Assembly: GCA_026874595.1 (NCBI GenBank)
Contig: CM049310.1
Coordinates: 51,029,058 to 51,093,057 of the forward strand
DNA from: Sipunculus nudus
Taxonomy: Eukaryota; Annelida; Sipuncula; Golfingiida; Sipunculidae
DNA length: 64,000 nt
Direction of reading: 5' to 3'
In this document: positions 1-10,897 of the stretch, in pieces
Layout of the letters: the number at the start of each line of letters is the position of its first letter
How positions within the stretch are numbered: position 1 is the stretch's first letter
Notes under the pieces: generated by a model
What the model was told of the DNA's origin: nothing
Seen by the model: the letters and a program-made list of their open reading frames with translations, nothing else
The model's database searches: none
Made by a program: the position numbers and the translations under genes

Positions 1-348
1 TAGGAGCCCCAGAAAACATGACACTATCAATCATCTATTTTTCCAGTCGTTAAAAAATTAGGAGAATAAAAAACACGGATATTACTTTGAACACGTTTTT
101 TATCCGGAATTATTCAGGTCAACGTAAAATCAATCGTTCCACCTGTCTGGTAGCATGTCCCTGAAGAATGGTCCATAGAAGCCACTAACAGAGCTGTATA
201 TAACGACTCGGCTTTTCATGTCGGGTCAGCTCATAGACTGATTTGCGTTCGCTAACAATTAGATGGTTTCTTGCTTTAGCTGCTAATGCCTTCATAGAAC
301 ATTGATAATGTTTTCCTGTGTAGCTAGTTGTTGTATGAGGTGATCTGG

Positions 349-349
<1 letters not shown>

Positions 350-426
<77 letters not shown>

Positions 427-700
427 ATATATATATATTTATTATTATCGTTATATATATATATAATATATATAATATATAATACATTTATATACACAAT
501 AATAGTTATATAATGAAATATATTTATAAATGTATAGTTATATAATGATATATATATATATATCTCATATTAAGATATATATATATATAATGATAATTAT
601 TATTATTATATGTTTATTACTATTATTATTGATATATAATTCATATATATATCAATATATTTATATCATATCATGATATATGCAACAATAATAATATTAA
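350..700. repeat. (TA)n microsatellite and AT-rich DNA
   Basis: Uninterrupted TA at 350-423 (about 37 units), then degenerate TATA/TTATTA sequence. Confidence 0.95.
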
Positions 701-1187
701 TAAGAAGAAATTAACGATTGTTATTATTACTATAATTAGTTTAATTATTGATTTTATTTGTGAGCGTATCCTTAAACCAACACACGTTAATAAGCAGTGA
801 AAAATAAGTGTTATGCCATAGTCTAGTGTTTGAATACTCTAAGTAAGTCAGTCATAAACATATAATATTATTCATATAATATTACCTGCCGGAACGACCT
901 GTATTAATATGTTATGCTCTTTGCTATTGCAAGGCCATCAAATCTCCCATATCGATGGCGTCACAGTACGTGTCGGTTCTGTAAATGGTTATGGTGGCCA
1001 TTAGACGTGATTAACCTCTGCTCTTTGATTCCGATTTCAATTCACGTTTGACGTCATGCAGACCCCTAGGCTCATCTGTATGAGCAATAGATCTGTATGA
1101 GTATAGATATGTCATCTAAAGGTGGGTTGTTATGTCATCTACAGTTTTTAGTGCGTTGGTAACGAGTTACGTGCTTTTCTCTTGCAG

Positions 1188-1470
1188 ATGTCCGCGTGAT
1201 CCGCTGGTGGCGTCATACGGGCTTGGCAACTTCGGCAGGCAGGATGTCTTCGTCTCCTCGGAATGTGAATTCTCGACCACGTGACTCTCTTCACCGCGCC
1301 AAAGAGATGTGGGAAGAGAAGGCCATTGACAAACAGTACAGTACCAGCGTAGAGAGAGCACACGGCAGCAAGGACTCGCCGCGAGCTAACGAAGGACAAT
1401 TAAGGACTCAAGGGGCACCGGTCTGCCCTCAGAAGGTGCTCTCGAAAATAACTGATATTGAACTGCTGTA
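1188..1470 (+). CDS. Possible terminal exon of an upstream gene
   Basis: A pyrimidine-rich acceptor (TTTTCTCTTGCAG) ends at 1187. A relatively GC-rich open frame then runs to TAG at 1468-1470. It reads VRVIRWWRHTGLATSAG, then SSPRNVNSRPRDSLHRAKE and a KVLSKITDIELL end. Composition is more like coding than the flanks. AATAAA sites follow at 2288 and 2574. I do not recognise the protein, and no partner exon lies in the window, so this may be chance. Confidence 0.35.
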
Positions 1471-1500
1471 GCAGCAGTGAACCTCAAAGATGAATATTTG

Positions 1501-2190
1501 ATTAACTTCTCCGTGATACGGGGATGGAATATGGTTAAATTATCAGTTTTCCTTAATCAAGACGAGGATCGCTCAACACGAGGTTATTTGCGTAATTGGA
1601 TTGTTGGAGGTTTGCAAAGGATCATCCACGATGTACGCGTAACATATAAACATTAATTTTTACAACAGTGGAACAACTTGAATCTCCGCAATTCATCTAC
1701 CTTATTTCCAAATTATAATGTCGGTATGACATTTCATGTTGTTATATTAATGAATTTAAGTTTTACATTTACATAAAACGAGTTGATAAATTCTATGTAA
1801 ATTAATGCGCAAGCACTGGGTAAATGAATTCCATATATAAGAAAAGGATCCTTAATTGAACATTTGATTCGTCAGCTGAAATGAAATTGATGGCAGATGT
1901 TGTCTGGTTCACCGAGTAATAAGTGCAACAACTGAAAGGGTGTGGTGTGGTGGGGGAGGGGAGGCACTCCTTACATAAATGTTTACGGGGACGCTGGCCC
2001 GCGGAAGGGTGTCTATTTCGCTGCGTTAACTCCGGGAGGGGTATCGTTTTCACAAAATATGCTACAGGAAAGAATGTCCTTTTAGTGGGCAGTGCGATAC
2101 TACTTTTTCTACTTTTCGCTAGACTTTTGTTTAGATTTGTTACATGGAAATCCATATTGATGTTTATGTCTCTAAATATGTGATGGTGTT

Positions 2191-2255
<65 letters not shown>

Positions 2256-4240
2256 TATATTTATGTATATATATATTTGTCTAACCAAATAAACGGATCC
2301 GTGAAACTTGGTTCAGTCAATTTCCTATTCACTACGACTGTCAGTAATATTTCGCCGTTTCAGCAGTCACAAAAGTGTCCAGCATGTGATACCACTTTCT
2401 CGTGCTTATAACTAAATATGGAGTTAGAGCCAGACCATCTTTACCAATCAATGATTGAATTATTAATGTATCTTTATAGCCCTGGTATACTTACAATATG
2501 TATGTATGGAATATATATGTCTGCATTATTGATGACATACACTGAACTTGTACACGTTTATTTTTTTATGATGAATAAATGTGCTTCTTTAAGACAAATT
2601 TTGATTAGTATTGTTTTTATTTGCATATTTCTTTAAAATGCAGTTCCCCAAAACTAAATATAAATCGATTTAACTGACTGCTAAATTTTCTCTCGGCTTC
2701 TTCTATCAAAACCTTCCCTTTGATATCAGGGACCGACCATAAGGGCACTCTGCACCGAATCGGACTCACAAGAGTACCACTCTGTTTGGTAAGTGTTTTT
2801 TGGCGCCACAAACTGGACCCAAAAATGCAAAAAAAACCGGCGTCTGAATACACAGATGGCGTAGGTATAAATGTAGTGAAGAGGGTAATATAGTCCGGTC
2901 AAGGACGTTGAATAAGAATGGTTTTAAGGCAATTTACATAAACATGGGTGTTTTTGGTAAGACTTCATGGAATAAATAATATTTTGTAAGCATACACGTA
3001 TGAAATGTGAACAATGGTGTTTCCTTGAAACGTAACCATTTTTGACAAATGAAACAAATAGTTCCGGCCGTCCCTCAGTGCCTAACAGGAAGAGGTTCGT
3101 TTTGAGTAGAAACGACTGCTGGCGGACGGGTGCAGAATCTGGGAAATGAAAAAATATGCACTTATACAAAAAAGCAACGCTAGATATCCTAAAAATATCT
3201 TGAATCTCTGATACAAATATCACAAATTGTTTGTGTGTCTGTAATAAAATGACAAAATATCTTCATGGAGTTAGCTAAGCGACCGTGTACTAAATATAGT
3301 CCACAGCATCGTCAATTGCGTGCAACAGCTGATCTGTTTACTTACCTCCTGATAAATGGATAAAAGGATAATGATTTTTGATACCGAGACTATCCAATAT
3401 TTCACTCAACTGTCATTTTATGTTTCACAGAATCGATATCATAAATATATACTGATAAAAGTGTCTGTCTGAACCTAATTATATGAAAAAAATGACATGA
3501 AATACTGTGCTAATGTTTCGTAATTGCCTGGTCTCATTTATACCTGGGTAGCCTATTTTAGAAGCATATAAAAGGTATAAAACCTGTTTATAGCTAATCA
3601 ACTAATAGGATTAGTGCTGCTTGGGCCTTTATTGCGCCAACAAGCATTTTGATGATCCAATATATCCAGTCGCTGTGACAGGTACCTTTGAGAGAATAAT
3701 TTATCGACTGGAAGGACAGAGTTGGCGTATATCATCATCCATCAATTAAAAAAAATATGTATCCGCAGTTCACAGTGCTAAAAATTTCGTTCTGTTTTTA
3801 TATAAAAATTACAAGATTTAAAAACCCTAACAATTGAAAGGCACATATTTATAAATGTTTAAATGGGGAAAAAGAACAGTGCACCTTTAATGACACGATA
3901 ATTATAGTGTATTAGTCATAGCTGTTATTACGCCCCGGGGGGACACAAGATGTTCGAAAACTTCTGCTCCATAAAAGGTTCTCCCACACAGAAATAAGAG
4001 GGAACTGTGAGATGCAAAATCCGGGACTTTGTGTGTTATTTAGTGTATGTTATTTTATTCCGTAATTTTAAAGGTGGCCCCTCTAAATCTGCCCATGTGT
4101 GCAGTATCAAGATTTCACCACCACTTAGAAATTGTGTCATTTGGAATAAAACATGTAGACCAATTAATTTCCAAGTTAACCCATAAAATAAAAATGTTCA
4201 ATTGTCCCATTTACCTCGTATGTTTGCAGAAATCCCATTA
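1501..4240. other. Intergenic, no supported gene
   Basis: AT-rich DNA with a TA microsatellite and scattered short frames with no coding character. AATAAA at 2288 and 2574 could belong to the 1188 exon. Confidence 0.5.
2195..2252. repeat. (TA)n microsatellite
   Basis: About 28 TA units. Confidence 0.95.
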
Positions 4241-4255
4241 ACTTGCATTTTTCAG

Positions 4256-4344
4256 GTTTTTGCAATGATTGACGACGAGGACATAGCTTGTGACGCAAGA
4301 GGTTGCTGTTACTTGGACCATGATTCCCCCTCCCCATTCTTCTG
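4256..4344 (+). CDS. Orphan trefoil (P-type) domain-like exon or fragment
   Basis: After an acceptor-like TTGCATTTTTCAG the frame reads VFAMIDDEDIACDARGCCYL then DHDSPSPFFW and a stop. The C-x-x-R-G-C-C-Y core followed by a Pro-containing end is the hallmark of P-type trefoil domains, as in GH31 glucosidases and trefoil peptides. The final Cys of the usual PWCF is missing, and no exon with the first three cysteines is seen nearby. A GTAATT donor at 4345 could remove the stop. Likely a relic or an isolated exon; a chance match is possible. Confidence 0.3.
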
Positions 4345-4664
4345 GTAATTCATATATTTATGAAAGTAAATAATTCTGGATAAAAACCTACAGGAATTTC
4401 CCTAACTCTCCTGACTGAATTCTCTTTAATTAATAAATATAGTTTTCCATGCTGGTCCAGATCAATTTGCGAAAGTTGCACACAAAATGTCCAGTCTTGG
4501 CTAACATTGAGTGATTGTTTAGAGGGTGTGGGGGGAGGGGAAGGAGGGGGGGGGGGGGGGAGCAAGTAAAATTGAGAAGGATATAGAGAAAACACGTCCA
4601 GGCTTTATTGGAGGTAAGGGCATGTATATACTTGCATTATCTAACAACACTAACAATATATATA

Positions 4665-5979
4665 CTGTAGATTCAGAAATATTAGTTGGGATTTTATTTT
4701 CGTGGTTTTCGTGGATCAAGATAATCCACGAATTCATGATTCCAACGATCAAAAATCACACGGTCAGAGAATATACGATATCTTAACGGCAGCTTGTGGT
4801 CTACTTTATATATATAATTGTTACCGCTGGCTGACTTTTCAATAAAGATACAAAAATTGTTTATTACTATTTTTATGATTGATTTTATACATTTATTAAA
4901 TGCACTGAATTGCTTTTCGTAAATTACTATTAAAATGCTGGATTTATAAATCTTCTTTTGTCAATTAAATTATTTCCCCTAATATCGTACAAACACGGCG
5001 CCCCTGATATATTTACAATAAAACAATATCAAAGAATAATTTAAACTGAAAACGTATCCCCACATTTCCTCTTATCAACATTTCGGGTGAAAATTCAAGA
5101 ACAATACCACATTTCTGTCGCGCAAAGCGGTAGTTCTGAAACGCCAAGAACGGTACACAAGTTCCAATGTTCGTAACCACAGCTACCGAGGCACGGCTTT
5201 TTCGGAACCGGCCTTTTCAACCTTCTTTCAATAGAGATTAAACGAGACTTACGTTACCTATTGGCCTAAAAGACAAGCGCCATGTAAACTCATTTGCATT
5301 ACCGCGAGTTGCGTGCATAAAAGTGAGCCATTATTAATACATGAAAGCGGTACTTCTTCCGATTATTGTCGATAGTTGTACATACATGTTAACGCAAGTA
5401 AGCGCCACAGAATACTATTAGGCAAATTATTTCTTTATAATTTCCAAATATAGCTGAAATGTTGAATGACGAACGAACCGTGTCTCATATCACCGCCCCG
5501 CCAGGAATATACAGGCGCCACATGTGACTATCGCCTAGATTAAAAAAAGTTATAAACCTTCATGTCATTGTGGACGGTCCCGTTTCATTTTTCCTCCGGT
5601 CAAGTGATGGTTTACGTTTTCTGTGAACATGGTGTGATCGGGTGTTATAACTGGTAGCCGATGAATCGGTTGTTACAAATAACAGCCGATGTATCGCCCG
5701 GCACTTTCGGTCACGGCTGATTAATTCTTCGGTAGGCTCGGGTCGGGCGGAGCATGTTTGTTCAACACTGACCCGATTGATCGCGGTACAGGCGCACCGT
5801 GTGATAAGCATCAAAGCCGAACCACCTGTGTACATCGGGCTCGTCTTCCTTGCGCACATGGAGGTATAAATAAACATAATTTCCTAAAGTTTTCTTTGTC
5901 TTTCCACGAATTCAAATACCCCACGATATGCGTTTTGTACAAAAACCACGAAATTTTAAGCCCACGATATTATCTGAAT

Positions 5980-5985
<6 letters not shown>
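4665..5985. mobile_element. Inverted CTGTAGATTCAGA ends 1.3 kb apart
   Basis: Left end CTGTAGATTCAGAAATATTA pairs with the right end TATTATCTGAATCTACAG; both continue with TTTTCGTGGTTTT-type sequence and abut TA runs. Either one 1.3-kb element or two opposed solo MITEs. No transposase frame lies between. Confidence 0.45.

Positions 5986-6031
<46 letters not shown>
5986..6031. repeat. (TA)n microsatellite
   Basis: About 23 TA units, abutting the right CTACAG end of the 4665-5985 element. Confidence 0.95.
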
Positions 6032-6034
<3 letters not shown>

Positions 6035-6155
6035 CTGCACGGTAGAGCACTTTTACTCTGGTGTATTGAACCTTAATTTATTATATTGATTATATATATA
6101 TACATATATATAGATATTGCTTTGTGAGTGTATTCATTATTTTGAGCATCATAGG

Positions 6156-6970
6156 TGTTATATACAGATGTCCCTTTTATTGTGTGCAGCAGTCTTACAT
6201 GTGTCTGTGTAGCGCTAGCATTGTCCGTTGCCATGGGAGACGCGTGTGCTGGCCCGGCCCACATGTGGGGTCTGACGTGTAGAAACACAGTGTTCATGCT
6301 AATCTAGGACTTTCTGAGCTGGTCGCCCTCTATGAGCGCGTGTCTTGTAATGTGCTTTGGGCGTGTGTATTATGTATTGTTGGGTTCTTTTTTATTGTTC
6401 GTGAAATGGAAAGTTCTCGGCTTGAGGTGAAAAGTTATAAATAAGGGGCTGTGTTTAGAGCCGGGGGTAGACGAGAGAGAAATATTCCAGAGGACACGGA
6501 AGAGTGTGAGTCAGTTTTGGACCTATCCGATAATTGCAGTAAATTCAGGGATTCTACGAACTCAATGCAGATTTAGTGCGACCTGTCTCCAGTTTGCTTT
6601 TTGCATTATTACAAAAGCTTCCTTTGGACTATTTGAACTGTTTACGTGGATTATTGGTTTTAAAGGCTTGTTGTCGCTGTGACAGTGTGGTGGTATCCAG
6701 GTACTGTACACTTTATTTATATACTTTTATTGATTTACTGTTATACTGTTGTCATACTGTGTAATTGTATTGATTTAGTGTTTTGTAATGTTCGGGTTGT
6801 TTTAAGAATAAATTATAATTATTTGGTAACAAAAAACCACTGACTACTTTATTCATTCCCCGAGACAATTCACGCTGCCTAGTGTTACAGACTCTGATTT
6901 TTATTTATCTCCGTAACAAAAGTTATGCTCGTCACGACTACGTGATCTGTTGATATTAGGTTCCGTAACA
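6156..6970 (+). mobile_element. Solo LTR of an LTR retrotransposon
   Basis: 815 bp starting TGTTA and ending TAACA, flanked on both sides by TAGG (6152-6155 and 6971-6974), a 4-bp target duplication. Inside are a TATA box (TATAAATA, 6436-6443), a purine-rich stretch where transcription would start, and AATAAA at 6807-6812 in the order of U3-R-U5. No internal region or second LTR is present in the window, so it is a solo LTR left by recombination. Family unknown. Confidence 0.6.
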
Positions 6971-6974
6971 TAGG

Positions 6975-9900
6975 ATAGAAGTTATTCTATCAATATCCAT
7001 CCTGGCTGGTCATTAAATCAATATCTCATCTGTATAAATCTTGAGTTGCGTTTATTCAGCATGTTTCCTACTAGAGTTTATAGACATTCGGCGTGCCTAT
7101 AAGGCTGGGATGGTGTTTATAATCACTTAGCATGTCTGGTGCTAGTTAGTGTATTTATAGGTCTGTTCAGTTGATTTGCCCACAGGGACTATATATGAAC
7201 GGCCCCAGCTTCGTTGTCATAGAAACAAACTGCCGAGTCCTAGCTTAATTGACCGTCCTCCAGTCATGCTGTATCCTGATGAGAACAGTCACGCAGACGT
7301 TTCTCTCACATACACAGACTCGTCAGTTTGTTAACAAGCAAACCTCACTTTAACATATTGAAAATCAAATTAGCCTTAACCAGTCTTGCCCCGAGACTCA
7401 CAAGTTGGTTCATAACAAGACTATCAGAGCCTGCGGAACTGCTGCCATCTTGTGAGTGAATAGTGAACTAAAATTAAATATTTGCAAACCATGTAAATCT
7501 AGAACCTGCACTGCGATAACGGATCACCATTTAGAAGAAATCCAAATTATCGTGGAGATCTCCCCAGTGGAAATGCCCGTGTTTTTGCGTCACCGGCCCG
7601 GACAAAGACAAACAGAAAACTTACATGCAGACATACCCGATTGCAATATACCCTAATGAAGTTTTAAAAGTGGGTAAACCCCCGGCCCAAAATACTCTTT
7701 ATACCCCAGGCTTAATATACCTTCCTAGCGGTTCAAATTTTAACATCAGGCAAAGTATGTTATGCCTAAAATCATTGAAACACTTTGAAATTATTATAAA
7801 AATGACATGATAATAAAATGCCGGCTTGCTGGCTAACCAAATTATGGTCCGTCCCAACGAGTATTTTACTATATGTAAGAATTTTATAGTATTGGTGCAT
7901 ATGTTCTGTAGAGGTAAAAAAAATGTCTCTATTTGTCGGTTATGTAATACTCGAGTCCGGATTTGGGTCAACTTTGTTAGGGAGTCGGACTTGGACTCGA
8001 CAGGCCTGGACTCGGAAAAGTTCTCGGACGTCTGGACTCAAAAATAAGGCCAGTCCTGACAAGTAAAAAATCTGGCATATTACTGGGAAATTCACAATAC
8101 CTTAAAGTATTTCCGTTTATTACTGCAATAGAATATTTAAAAAAGGTTATATATAGACATTCCATTGCATGTTTTAGACTTTTAGAACTAACTTTACCAT
8201 AGAGCTCCTGTTTCCCATGTCGTGTACGGTCTTGTTTAGCTGTAACTGGCAGATTTTTCATAGAATTCAGAGTGAGGTGTTGTATAATTTTTTATACACT
8301 GAAAATACCTATCAGGTATAAATAAGATGAAATGTATTTCCTCCATGTCCTCATGTTTTAGTGATACATATTTAGTTACAACATTAATTTATTCAGCTTT
8401 CAATATGCCTTCACAATGCAATAATATTGAGACTTTATATTCAGCATTAAGCTCCTCACGCAGCGGTAACACACATCCAAGGTCTCCTTTTGTTTTTAAC
8501 CGCTGCTTTGAATAGCAAGGTTCTCTGGTTACACCACCAGGGGGGGGGGCACAGTCAATGAAATGCAATCAGACCAATAAGAGCGTGGTATCGCTGCGCG
8601 AGGAGCGTAATTCAGTATCAATTCTTCCTTTATCGGTAGGAAATATAAACCGTATCAGAGGGAGGCCAATTTGTGTTTAAAGTTCTATTTTTAACCTGTT
8701 GGTTTAAATGAAAACTGAATGAAAATTCAGTCGGCAGTTTAGTCTGTTGACCAAAGAGCCGATGCTGCTGGACTTAATTCTACATTTAAAAGAAATGATG
8801 AATAAAAAACGTTTCCTTTATAATAAATGAATTTTATGGTAGAGCTTGTGAGTTTTATCGACATATCTGAGCGATGCAGTTGGCGGGTATGATTATCAAT
8901 GGGTCTGGCAGAAATGAACACCATTAAAATAGGAACAGTTTAGTTCCTTCAATGTAGGAATGTTTCATTTTGAAGAATAGTAAGCAAATAATAAAGAGAT
9001 GGCCATAAAGTGTGAATAACTCTTGGAAAATGTCAGATAAGTAATAGTCATAAGGAAATGACCCAGAAAAGTAACAAATTAAACCGAAATCTACACTAAT
9101 AGCAATTAAAGCGCCTGTACGTGCTTTTACGCACAGAACACTTTAATAATTAATGGACTGAAACATGATCATTAAACTGGGTCACACTGATTTCATAATC
9201 CTTTACTGTACAATTTTAATTTTGCTCAGGCTGTGTCTACCAGAACCTGAAATTCAATGTGAATGATCGCCATCTGCATCATTACCAATTCATCATTGAC
9301 ACCGAATTCTAAACTTGAAAGATCTCTGAAGGGCCAGCATTTCCATGTCGTTGGCGACATCTGGTGGAATATGTAAGAACTAATTATGTTTGTGGACGAA
9401 TGAAATCATTTTGTTACTGTGAATTTAAGGAGATATATCTTGTATGACTGAGGAATTATAGACATAACATTATTTCCTTTTCCTAACAGAAAAAAAGAAA
9501 GGCATGCCTTTTTTTTTTAATTTGGTCTGTTTGATTAATACTACAGTGCAAGAGCATTCAAGATATCTCTTGGGCACTCAAACTTCACAGGGTAAATATG
9601 ATTTTAAATACCGATAGAATGAGAATAAAATGTGAAATGGATTTTAAGTTTAAACTTTACTTCACCACGTTGAGAATTCTAAAGTTAATATTTCAGTTTC
9701 GGCTTAAAAATCACTATTTTTGGCTGTCAATCATTCCAGCATTCCTGCAATATATCTCATGTATCCCCATATTCGTTTCAGATTATTTGTATATACATGT
9801 ACGTATTTGTTTATGCGAGAAAGATTTGTATAATGTAAAAATAAAATTTAAATAAATTGTCAATATTATCAATGATAAGTTAGATCTAAAATCTGTGTTT

Positions 9901-10280
9901 TGTAAGGATGGTTTCATTTTTTAAGCCTTAATTAAATTGGGCCAGATAAAATTACTTAAGAATACGCGATACGGTATAAGGGACTTTGCCTTAATAATAT
10001 TAAAACGCCTTAATAATAATAATAATAATGATAATAATTATAATTGCATCATTAATTAATTGTCACCGGGTGTGCTCATACTATTCGTCACGGTTTTTCT
10101 TTAGCCTAATAGAAAGGGCATAAGCAGGTCTACGTTAAAAAAGACTTAAAAAAAATTATCTTTGTTCAAACTTAATTAAATTATATTGCACATGGTATGT
10201 GTATTTAAAAATATACGTAAATAATATTGCTCGCAAATTATATCCTAACCTTAAACTTTTTTCAAAGTTATGATAGGCCC
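6975..10280. other. Intergenic, mostly featureless
   Basis: Apart from the MITE at 8452-8605 and a GGACTTGGACTCGAC-type repeat fragment near 7945-8060, I see only short non-coding frames and an AAT/TAATAA microsatellite near 10010-10040. Confidence 0.5.
8452..8605. mobile_element. Small MITE with CTCCTCACGCAGCG ends
   Basis: 154 bp; 13 of 14 end bases pair (8452-8465 with 8592-8605). Internal TTTTAACCGCTGCTTTG and CAGACCAATAAGAG are shared with the foldback at 19305-19675. A G9 run interrupts it. Confidence 0.6.
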
Positions 10281-10287
10281 GAATGCC

Positions 10288-10348
10288 AGACCCAGTTGTG
10301 GCTCGATCTGTTGTAAAGACTGTTTACAACAGAGCCACAACTGGGTCT
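10288..10348. repeat. Perfect-stem hairpin upstream of ARM-FN3 gene
   Basis: Arms 10288-10304 (AGACCCAGTTGTGGCTC) and 10332-10348 are perfect reverse complements over 17 bp. An inner pair, 10308-10317 and 10323-10332, continues the stem after a 3-nt bulge, leaving a 5-nt loop. About 27 bp of stem in all. It could be a small foldback element or a structured promoter or RNA element. Confidence 0.7.
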
Positions 10349-10545
10349 AGTCCGATTGCACGAAGTTTTCATTTCGCCACAGCTGTGTGATAGGCGCTGT
10401 GATGGTTTATAGAAAGCATTCATCATGGTCGATCGTGACCAGTCCTGATTCATTAAGTTGACAGTTGGGGAACCAGTCTAAACGCACTTCTCGTTAAATC
10501 TCGTGACATCGCGAGGTGACCTTCGCTCTGGAAACCATCAACAAC

Positions 10546-10566
10546 ATGGCGACTTCCAAGGAGTGA
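10546..10566 (+). promoter_or_regulatory. uORF 1 (MATSKE-stop)
   Basis: Six-codon ORF inside the YY1-like motif, 155 nt before the main ATG. Its TGA shares one base with the next uORF's ATG (TGATG). It matters only if transcription starts upstream of 10546. Confidence 0.35.
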
Positions 10567-10619
10567 TGCTGTCAACATTTGCAAAACAAGTGTTATCACC
10601 CGCGCATGTAACACCTTGA
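10566..10619 (+). promoter_or_regulatory. uORF 2 (17 codons)
   Basis: ATG overlaps the stop of uORF 1 by one base; reads MLSTFAKQVLSPAHVTP-stop and ends 82 nt before the main ATG. It could lower translation of the main ORF by reinitiation control (inference). Confidence 0.3.
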
Positions 10620-10700
10620 GCGGACTGTACGTGCATGATAATACAAAATGTGAGGCGCAAGCAAACTTGAATGTAATCAAGTGGAGAAATTGTGTTAAAC

Positions 10701-10897
10701 ATGGGGACGAACTGGGCAACAAGCGATTACTTTTCCATGTTACTCAGTCATGACAAGCGTGGTTATGCTGCACTTGAAATGCTTGTAGACGACCTGCATT
10801 CTGACAAAGAGAAAACCATTAGCAGGTTCCTGTGTCACTCAGGGTCAGAAGATTTCCTTTGGGGTTTGGCCAGACACCTTGGAAATCAGAATGCAAG
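10701..10897 (+). CDS. ARM-FN3 gene exon 1 (start codon, aa 1-65)
   Basis: Begins at ATG 10701 in a good Kozak setting (aacATGG). Encodes an acidic/helical N-terminus starting MGTNWATSDYF and ending GNQNA. The donor GTATTT follows at 10898. It ends in phase 2: the AG joins the first G of exon 2 to make Arg, giving the run NAR-VAGNAAF, which fits an ARM repeat cut between helices. A 6.6-kb intron follows. Confidence 0.85.

Larger units (their letters stand above)
10370..10700 (+). promoter_or_regulatory. Putative promoter / 5' leader of ARM-FN3 gene
   Basis: Locally more GC- and CpG-rich than its surroundings. It has a YY1-like AACATGGCGACTT (10544-10555), a TCGCGAG core (10509-10515) and no TATA box. 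Such motifs are common in TATA-less metazoan promoters, so a start site here is an inference. Confidence 0.4.

Noticed and set aside
185-513. Open frames of about 100 and 61 codons on both strands
   Set aside because: They are translations of a (TA)n microsatellite into Tyr-Ile repeats.
5560-5877. 105-codon minus-strand frame
   Set aside because: Low-similarity composition, no splice or domain signal, and it lies between inverted element ends.
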